Assembly: GCF_021735925.1 (NCBI RefSeq)
Contig: NZ_WMEA01000008.1
Span: 62,001-126,000, forward strand
Direction of reading: 5' to 3'
DNA length: 64,000 nucleotides
Source: Loktanella sp. M215
GTDB lineage: Bacteria; Pseudomonadota; Alphaproteobacteria; Rhodobacterales; Rhodobacteraceae
In this document: positions 59,067-64,000 of the stretch, piece after piece
Numbering within the stretch: position 1 is the first letter of the stretch
Layout of the letters: each line of letters opens with the position of its first letter
Made by a program: the position numbers and the translations under genes
Notes under the pieces: generated by a model
The model's database searches: none
What the model was told of the DNA's origin: nothing
The model's input: only the letters and a program-made list of their open reading frames with translations

Positions 59067-60455
59067 TCAGCCGAACAGGGCGTTGCAGATCAAAAGCATC
59101 ACCAGCGCCGTGGCCCAAGTCAGGGTGGTCGGCACCGACCACAGCAGCATCTGGTGCTTGGCGCTTTTGACACCCAGCATCCGGTTGATGACCCAGAAAT
59201 AGCTGTCATTGAAATAGCCAAAGACCATCGACCCGATGGCTGCGGCCTGCGCGGCGAACACCATGTTCACATCCGGCATGTTCATTAGGATCGGGGCAGA
59301 GATCGACGCCCCCGTAATCATCGCGACCGTGCCGGACCCTTGGATCAGGCGCACGATGGACGAGATGACGAAGGGGATGAGGATCGCCGGGATCGCCAGC
59401 CCCGCAACCGACTGACCGATCACGCCGCCTGCCCCCGAATCCCGCAGCACGGCACCCAGCGCGCCACCGGCACCGGTAACCAGCAGGATGATGCCGGCAC
59501 TTTCGACGCCCTCCTCCATATAGGCCAGCACCTCTTCACGCGGGCGACCCGGCAGCAGGGTATAGGCCGCGACCATCAGGCCAAGGCCGACCGCGATCAC
59601 CGGGTTGCCGAAGAACGCGATCGTCTGTGCCAGGAATCCGGTCGCCGCGGGACCATTCCCCAGCATCGCGACGCTGAGCGTATTCAGAAAGATCAGCACG
59701 ATCGGCAAGGCAATCGGCAGCACCGACAGACCCAGCGACGGCAGCGTCTTCTGCCGGTCCTGCGCCGCCTCTTCGAACTGCTTGTAGGGGGCAGAGATAT
59801 CCTCGCCGGTGTCGACAAGGATCATCCGTTCCAGTCGCGGCCCCATCGCACGCCCGTACATCACCAGAACCGCCATGCCGGGGATGGTAAAGACGATACC
59901 CCAGAAGATCATCAGCCCGAGGTCGATGTTGAAGATCCCCGCAACGCCCAGCGGGCCGGGTGTCGGCGGCACGGCGTGGTGCGTCAGCATCAGGCCCCCG
60001 GCCAGACTGATCCCCAGCGTCAGGATCGAAATACCCGTGGACCGCGCCAGACCCTTGATCAGCGGCGTCAGGATGACGAAGGCGCTGTCGCAGAAGATCG
60101 GGATCGACACGATATAACCGGTCAGGACCATCGCCCAGTCTTCACGCTTCTTGCCGACCCAGCGGATCAGGGTATAGGCCATCTGTTCCGCCGCGCCCGA
60201 CACTTCGAGGATGCGGCCCATCATGACGCCGAACCCGATGACCAGACCGATGGTCGACAGGGTCTTGCCGAAACCCGTGGTGATCGAGGTGATGACCTCG
60301 GCGGGCAGCATCCCCCCGATAATGCCCGCGATGGATGCGGCCGCGATCAGGGCCACGATGGCGTGCACCCGCGTCTTGACGACGAAAAAGATCAGCAGGG
60401 CGATGGCGATGACCAACCCCGCGATCAACTGAAACTCCGATCCGGTATCCGGCAT
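59067..60455 (-). CDS. GntP family gluconate/tetronate:H+ symporter
   Basis: A 462-residue polytopic permease with GntP motifs: IGLVIGFGVMMGRILEVSGA, GYIVSIPIFCDSAFVILTPL, LTHHAVPPTPGPLGVAGIFN and VRLIQGSGTVAMITGASISA. The start 60455 is preceded by AGGAGGAGAG. It is the last gene of the D-erythronate operon and likely brings in the sugar acid. A stem-loop lies in the gap before it. Confidence 0.88.
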   Translation of the reverse strand: MPDTGSEFQLIAGLVIAIALLIFFVVKTRVHAIVALIAAASIAGIIGGMLPAEVITSITTGFGKTLSTIGLVIGFGVMMGRILEVSGAAEQMAYTLIRWVGKKREDWAMVLTGYIVSIPIFCDSAFVILTPLIKGLARSTGISILTLGISLAGGLMLTHHAVPPTPGPLGVAGIFNIDLGLMIFWGIVFTIPGMAVLVMYGRAMGPRLERMILVDTGEDISAPYKQFEEAAQDRQKTLPSLGLSVLPIALPIVLIFLNTLSVAMLGNGPAATGFLAQTIAFFGNPVIAVGLGLMVAAYTLLPGRPREEVLAYMEEGVESAGIILLVTGAGGALGAVLRDSGAGGVIGQSVAGLAIPAILIPFVISSIVRLIQGSGTVAMITGASISAPILMNMPDVNMVFAAQAAAIGSMVFGYFNDSYFWVINRMLGVKSAKHQMLLWSVPTTLTWATALVMLLICNALFG

Positions 60456-60506
60456 GTAAACTCTCCTCCTCGGCGCCAAGCGCGCCACGCAACAAATGGC
60501 CGGCCG

Positions 60507-60527
60507 GATCCTGCGTGTTGCAGGATC
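60507..60527 (-). promoter_or_regulatory. stem-loop ahead of the gntP-type transporter gene
   Basis: GATCCTGC (60507-60514) and GCAGGATC (60520-60527), loop GTGTT; outer CCGGCC/GGCCGG segments (60499-60506 and about 60547-60554) can extend it. It lies in the 119-base gap between denD and gntP, perhaps tuning transporter expression. Confidence 0.5.
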
Positions 60528-60574
60528 GCGCCGTTCACGGTCCAACCGGCCGGTTCAGGGTCTGAAATGGCCGA

Positions 60575-61516
60575 TCAGGCCGGTTGCACCTCTTTCAGGT
60601 ACTGCTGCACCACACCGTCAAAGTCGGTGTCGGATGCAAATCCAAGGGCGCGGGCCCGGGAATCGTCAAAGGCCCCCGGCCAGCTGCACACGATATCGAT
60701 GATCCGCGGGTCGGATGACTGGGTGACAAGGTCACGCGCCGCGGCCCCGACCAGCCGGTGCAAACTGTCCAGCATCGCGGCCGGCGTCACGGTGATGCCC
60801 GGCATGTCCAGCACCCGGTCGGCCCCCAGCCCCTCAAGATCGAGGTCGGCGGCCAGCGCCAGATTGGCCACCGCCGCATCGGGGGACGAAATCCACAACC
60901 GCGTGTCCAGCGGCACCGGGCAATCGGACGCCACGCCCGCCACCGGTTCGCGGATGATGCCAGACACGAAGGACGACGCGGCAGAGTTCGGCTGGCCTGC
61001 GCGGACGCAGATCGTGGGCAGCCGGCAGGTCAGCCCGTCGATGAACCCCTTGCGCGTGTATTCAGACACCAGCAGCTCTCCGATCGCCTTCCCGACACCA
61101 TAGGAAGACGCGGGCCGCGTGGCCCAGCCCTGCGGCACGATCTGCGGCATCTCTCCACCGAAGACCGCCAGAGAGCTGGTGAAAATGACGCGCGGCGGCT
61201 GCGCCAGCGCCCGGCAGCGTTCGAGGATCAGCCGCGTCGCATCGACGTTGATGTGCAGGCCGGTGTCGAATTCCTGCTCCGACTGGCCCGACAGCACTGC
61301 GGCCAGATGGTACACGATATCCGTCCCGGCCGGGATCGCGCGGGCGACATCCGCCGCATCGTCGATGGACCCTGTCATGCTCGTCACGTTGTCATGCGTC
61401 ACCGGGCAGGCACCCCGGTCCAGCGAGATGATCCGCGCCTCTGGCTTGGCCTTCAGCAAGGCGGCGATCAGCCGACTGCCCAGAAAACCCGCGCCCCCCG
61501 TCACCGTAATGTTCAT
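60575..61516 (-). CDS. denD: D-erythronate dehydrogenase
   Basis: This 313-residue short-chain/epimerase-type NAD enzyme has TVTGGAGFLGSRLIAALLK (NAD loop), VIFTSSLAVFGGEMP and the Y-x-x-x-K pair in SSYGVGKAIGELLVSEYTRK, plus LPTICVRAGQPNSAASSFVS typical of DenD. It oxidises D-erythronate at C2 to the 2-oxo acid, the first step of the operon-encoded route. Overlaps the DeoR gene by ATGA. Confidence 0.87.
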   Translation of the reverse strand: MNITVTGGAGFLGSRLIAALLKAKPEARIISLDRGACPVTHDNVTSMTGSIDDAADVARAIPAGTDIVYHLAAVLSGQSEQEFDTGLHINVDATRLILERCRALAQPPRVIFTSSLAVFGGEMPQIVPQGWATRPASSYGVGKAIGELLVSEYTRKGFIDGLTCRLPTICVRAGQPNSAASSFVSGIIREPVAGVASDCPVPLDTRLWISSPDAAVANLALAADLDLEGLGADRVLDMPGITVTPAAMLDSLHRLVGAAARDLVTQSSDPRIIDIVCSWPGAFDDSRARALGFASDTDFDGVVQQYLKEVQPA

Positions 61517-62310
61517 GGTGCGTCTCCTTCGTTCTGTGTCGATGGGTCATCACCCGCGATGACGACCGTGATGTTCCTGTCGCGCAGCTCTGCCACCACG
61601 CCGGCGTCCAGCCCGGTGTCCGTAACGATCGTGTCGAAGGCACTGATCAGCAGGATGTTCAGGGCGGCAACGACGCCGTATTTGAATGAATCTGATGTCA
61701 GGACCACCCGCTTGGCCTGTGCCGTGACCGCGACCTTCACCGGCCCCTTCAACTCTGACGGGGAACTCAGGCCAGAGGACGTCCAGGACGAGGTCGAAAT
61801 GAAGGCGATATCGTAATTGAACCCCGCCAGCGCCTGCGCTGCCGCAGGCCCGACGCAGGACTGGTTCGCCCGTTCGACCATGCCGCCGCTGTGGTAAAGG
61901 GTGCAGTCCGAATGGGTCGACAGATACGCGCAGACCACAAAATCGTTGGTCACGACCGTAAGGCCTGACCGGTCGCCGATCCGCCGTGCGACCTCCAGCG
62001 CGGTAGTGCCCGCGTCAAGGTAGACGACCATGCCATCACGCACCATGGCCGCCGCCGCCGCGCCGATGGCCTGCTTTTGCGCGGCATTCATCGCGGCCTT
62101 CTGCAGGTGCGGCAACTCCTGATCCAGCTTGCGCGACAGCCGGACGCCGCCCGCCACCGACGCGACACGCCCGGTCTGTTCCAGCATCTGGATATCGCGC
62201 CGGATCGTCATGTGAGAGACGTCCAGCAACTCCGTCAGCTGCTGGATGCTCAGGATATCGCATTCTGCCAGCCGCGAGAGGATGAAATGCTGCCGCTCTG
62301 CCGGGATCAT
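61513..62310 (-). CDS. DeoR/GlpR family transcriptional regulator
   Basis: The 265-residue protein has the DeoR HTH (HFILSRLAECDILSIQQLTE, LLDVSHMTIRRDIQMLEQTG) at residues 7-50 and the sugar-phosphate-binding domain (VVYLDAGTTALEVARRIGDR, VTNDFVVCAYLSTHSDCTLY, LTSDSFKYGVVAALNI). It lies in the tetronate operon with four-base overlaps on both sides and should repress it until a tetronate phosphate intermediate accumulates. Confidence 0.9.
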   Translation of the reverse strand: MIPAERQHFILSRLAECDILSIQQLTELLDVSHMTIRRDIQMLEQTGRVASVAGGVRLSRKLDQELPHLQKAAMNAAQKQAIGAAAAAMVRDGMVVYLDAGTTALEVARRIGDRSGLTVVTNDFVVCAYLSTHSDCTLYHSGGMVERANQSCVGPAAAQALAGFNYDIAFISTSSWTSSGLSSPSELKGPVKVAVTAQAKRVVLTSDSFKYGVVAALNILLISAFDTIVTDTGLDAGVVAELRDRNITVVIAGDDPSTQNEGDAP

Positions 62311-63101
62311 GCGCCGGGCGCCTTACGTGTGAGGTAGGGCGCAGCCCAGCCAAGGCCGGCCTCGGTCCCGTTGCGCGGCACGTATTCGCACCCCAGCGGG
62401 TTGTCGAAACCGGCGCGGGCAAAGGCTTCGAAGATCGCGGGATAGTGCAGCTCGCCAGTATCAGGCTCGTGGCGGTCGGGCACACCGGCGATCTGGACGT
62501 GTTCGTAGGCGCCCTTCAGCCGCGCGATCCTGCGGATGATGTCGCCGTCCATGATCTGCGCGTGGTAGACGTCGAACTGCAGGAACACGTTGCGGCGGTC
62601 CAATTGCTGGATCAGCGCCAGCGTCGGGTCCTGATGGGCGATGAAATACCCCGGCACGTCCCGGCTGTTCAGTGGCTCGATCGACACGCTCAGCCCGGCC
62701 GCCGCCGCACGGTCCGCCGCAAGGCGCATGTTGTCGATCCAGACCGCCTCGCAGGCGGCGCGCTCCATGCTGCCGGTGATACCTGACATCACATGGATGC
62801 GCGGGCAGTGCAGCGCCTGCGCATAGGTCACCGCCAGATCGACGCTCGCCTCGTGTTCGGACCGCTTGTCGGGACGGGCGGCAAAGCCACGCTCGCCCCC
62901 GGCGAAATCGCCCGCGGGGGCATTGATCAGGGTCAGCGACAGGCCATTGCGGTCCAGACGCGATTTGACCTCTTCCACCGGATAATCATAGGGAAACAGG
63001 AATTCCACTGCGTCGAACCCCGCGGCGGCGGCCCGGTCGAACCGGTCGAGGAACAGGGCGTCCGTGAACAGCATCGACAGGTTTGCGGCCAGTTTCGTCA
63101 T
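62307..63101 (-). CDS. otnI: 2-oxo-tetronate isomerase (hydroxypyruvate isomerase family)
   Basis: This 264-residue TIM-barrel isomerase has NLSMLFTDALFLDRFDRAAA, AGFDAVEFLFPYDYPVEEVK, SIEPLNSRDVPGYFIAHQDP, NVFLQFDVYHAQIMDGDIIR and EHVQIAGVPDRHEPDTGELH. The Glu, Asp, Gln/His and Glu metal-centre pattern is that of the Hyi/OtnI family. It interconverts 2-oxo- and 3-oxo-tetronate. Start 63101 follows GGAGGATACTGAC, one base after the otnC stop. Confidence 0.88.
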   Translation of the reverse strand: MTKLAANLSMLFTDALFLDRFDRAAAAGFDAVEFLFPYDYPVEEVKSRLDRNGLSLTLINAPAGDFAGGERGFAARPDKRSEHEASVDLAVTYAQALHCPRIHVMSGITGSMERAACEAVWIDNMRLAADRAAAAGLSVSIEPLNSRDVPGYFIAHQDPTLALIQQLDRRNVFLQFDVYHAQIMDGDIIRRIARLKGAYEHVQIAGVPDRHEPDTGELHYPAIFEAFARAGFDNPLGCEYVPRNGTEAGLGWAAPYLTRKAPGA

Positions 63102-63102
63102 G

Positions 63103-63738
63103 TCAGTATCCTCCGCCAAGTTCCGCGATTTCGTCTTTCGTCAGGTGATGAACCCGTTCGCCGCGCAGGATGAACTGCAGTTTGGCAGTCTCCTCCAGCT
63201 CTTCGGCGTTGTTCACCGCATCGTCGATGTCACGGCCCAGCACGACGACACCGTGCGACGCCAGTAGAAACGCCTGCGCCGTCGTGTCCCGCGCCGCCTG
63301 TGCCAGATCGCACCCAATCTCGGGCGATCCGGGGCGGTAATAGGGAATGACCGGCATGTGCCCGATCCGCATGACGTAATAGGGCGTGAAGGGCCGGATC
63401 GCATTGTCGCGCGGCACGTCTTCCAGACAAGACAGCGCCGTAAGGTAGGTGGAATGCAGATGCACGATCGCACCCGCATCGGGCCGCACGTCATAAAGCG
63501 CCCGGTGAAAGGCGAATTCCTTCGACGGCTTCGGTCCGGCGCCCGGCGTGCCGTCGGCGCCCACGACCGAGAGGTTTTCGGCTGACAACCGGCCCAGACT
63601 GCTGCCGGTGGGCGTCACGATGAACCCGCCTTCGGCCCTACGGACAGAGACGTTGCCAGCCCCGCCCACGGAATAGCCGCGGTCGAACAGGCTCTTGCAC
63701 AGCAGCACCATGCGGTCGGCTTGCAGTGTATCGGTCAT
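63103..63738 (-). CDS. otnC: 3-oxo-tetronate 4-phosphate decarboxylase (class II aldolase family)
   Basis: A 211-residue class II aldolase-fold protein with GYSVGGAGNVSVRRAEGGFI, TPTGSSLGRLSAENLSVVG, the zinc histidines in AIVHLHSTYLTALSCLEDVP and the third one in FLLASHGVVVLGRDIDDAVN. OtnC decarboxylates 3-oxo-tetronate 4-phosphate to dihydroxyacetone phosphate. The start 63738 overlaps the kinase stop by ATGA; the longer frame to 63840 lies within the kinase gene. Confidence 0.87.
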   Translation of the reverse strand: MTDTLQADRMVLLCKSLFDRGYSVGGAGNVSVRRAEGGFIVTPTGSSLGRLSAENLSVVGADGTPGAGPKPSKEFAFHRALYDVRPDAGAIVHLHSTYLTALSCLEDVPRDNAIRPFTPYYVMRIGHMPVIPYYRPGSPEIGCDLAQAARDTTAQAFLLASHGVVVLGRDIDDAVNNAEELEETAKLQFILRGERVHHLTKDEIAELGGGY

Positions 63739-64000
63739 GGCCGCACCGCCTCTGGCTGACAGGTGATAAAGAAATCCTCTGCCCCGAAATTTCCCGACTT
63801 CAGCGCGAGCGACAGGGGCCGGTCGACCGCCCGGACCCAAGGCACGCCGGGTGCGATCTGCGGCCCGATGGCGAATCCGCTGACGCCAAGCCCTTGCGTG
63901 ACAGAGCCTGACGTCTCGCCTCCCGCCACGACAAAGCGGCGGATGCCGCCCTCGGCCAGACGTGCTGCGGCGACGTGAAAGGTCCGCTCGACCGCCTCTG
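63735..64000 (-). CDS. otnK: 3-oxo-tetronate kinase, C-terminal part (runs off window)
   Basis: About 88 C-terminal residues are visible: EAVERTFHVAAARLAEGGIR, RFVVAGGETSGSVTQGLGVS, IAPGVPWVRAVDRPLSLAL and SGNFGAEDFF. GGETSG and the A-L-K-S-G-N-F-G ending are hallmarks of the four-carbon acid sugar kinase (DUF1537) family. It phosphorylates 3-oxo-tetronate at O4 and is the most upstream operon gene in view. Confidence 0.88.
   Translation of the reverse strand, partial: EAVERTFHVAAARLAEGGIRRFVVAGGETSGSVTQGLGVSGFAIGPQIAPGVPWVRAVDRPLSLALKSGNFGAEDFFITCQPEAVRP

Noticed and set aside
59340..61103. 587-codon forward open frame
   Set aside because: Antisense to GntP and DenD, with the His/Asp/Gln-rich composition of a shadow frame.

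Overview
The window looks like a chromosomal or large-replicon segment of a marine alphaproteobacterium of the Rhodobacteraceae (Roseobacter group). This is inferred from the high GC content, the gene families and the operon layouts: TRAP transporters, a BadF-type kinase/NagA cluster, a Pho regulon with PhoD and PHP-domain hydrolases, a tetronate operon and FeeM-like acyltransferases. No rRNA, tRNA or CRISPR array was seen.

Layout. 1-6.4 kb: amino-sugar scavenging locus. An ABC sugar importer and MurQ are divergent from a BadF-type kinase, a GntR regulator, a SIS-type glucosamine-6-phosphate deaminase and NagA, with paired operator-like repeats between. 6.4-13 kb: patchwork of a DUF1127-like gene, an IS3-family element (copy 1) inserted at the very end of a WGR-domain gene, a UspA/AgcS pair, and relics (IS481, SoxR C-terminus, IS21/IS256-like scraps). 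13-20 kb: quinate/shikimate catabolism (TetR, AroE-like dehydrogenase, QuiC, TRAP DctPQM, AroQ). 20-34.7 kb: a dense set of small redox and hydrolase genes, each beside a LysR, MarR or XRE regulator, with several decayed members (SRPBCC, DODA, GST). 35-47.5 kb: a cNMP/thioredoxin-reductase-like fusion, a truncated phytase-like esterase, and a phosphate-starvation block (PotABCD-like ABC importer with a PHP hydrolase, a frameshifted metallophosphoesterase, PhoD, a phnC stub). Three of these genes are preceded by 7-4-7 Pho-box-like repeats. Embedded in the block are three small basic or DNA-binding genes. 47.4-48 kb: a fusion scar joining phnC and cbtA stubs, next to an intact cbtB and its cobalamin riboswitch. 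48-56 kb: mobile and defence debris (resolvase with res-like site, two toxin-antitoxin pairs, a DNA-methylase stub cut by an IS3-family element, IS copy 2, truncated unknown genes). 56-59 kb: a membrane histidine kinase, an isoprenylcysteine-methyltransferase-like protein and a FeeM/LuxI-fold N-acyl amino acid synthase. 59-64 kb: a D-erythronate/tetronate operon (GntP, DenD, DeoR, OtnI, OtnC, OtnK).

The catabolic operons share one design: transporter, enzymes and a dedicated regulator with four-base (ATGA) stop/start overlaps. In four of them a strong stem-loop lies next to a transporter gene. The most promising candidate for an undescribed system is the kinase / carboxyl-methyltransferase-like / FeeM trio at 56.3-59.0 kb. 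It could make and sense an N-acyl amino acid (methyl ester) signal; this is inference from gene families and adjacency only.
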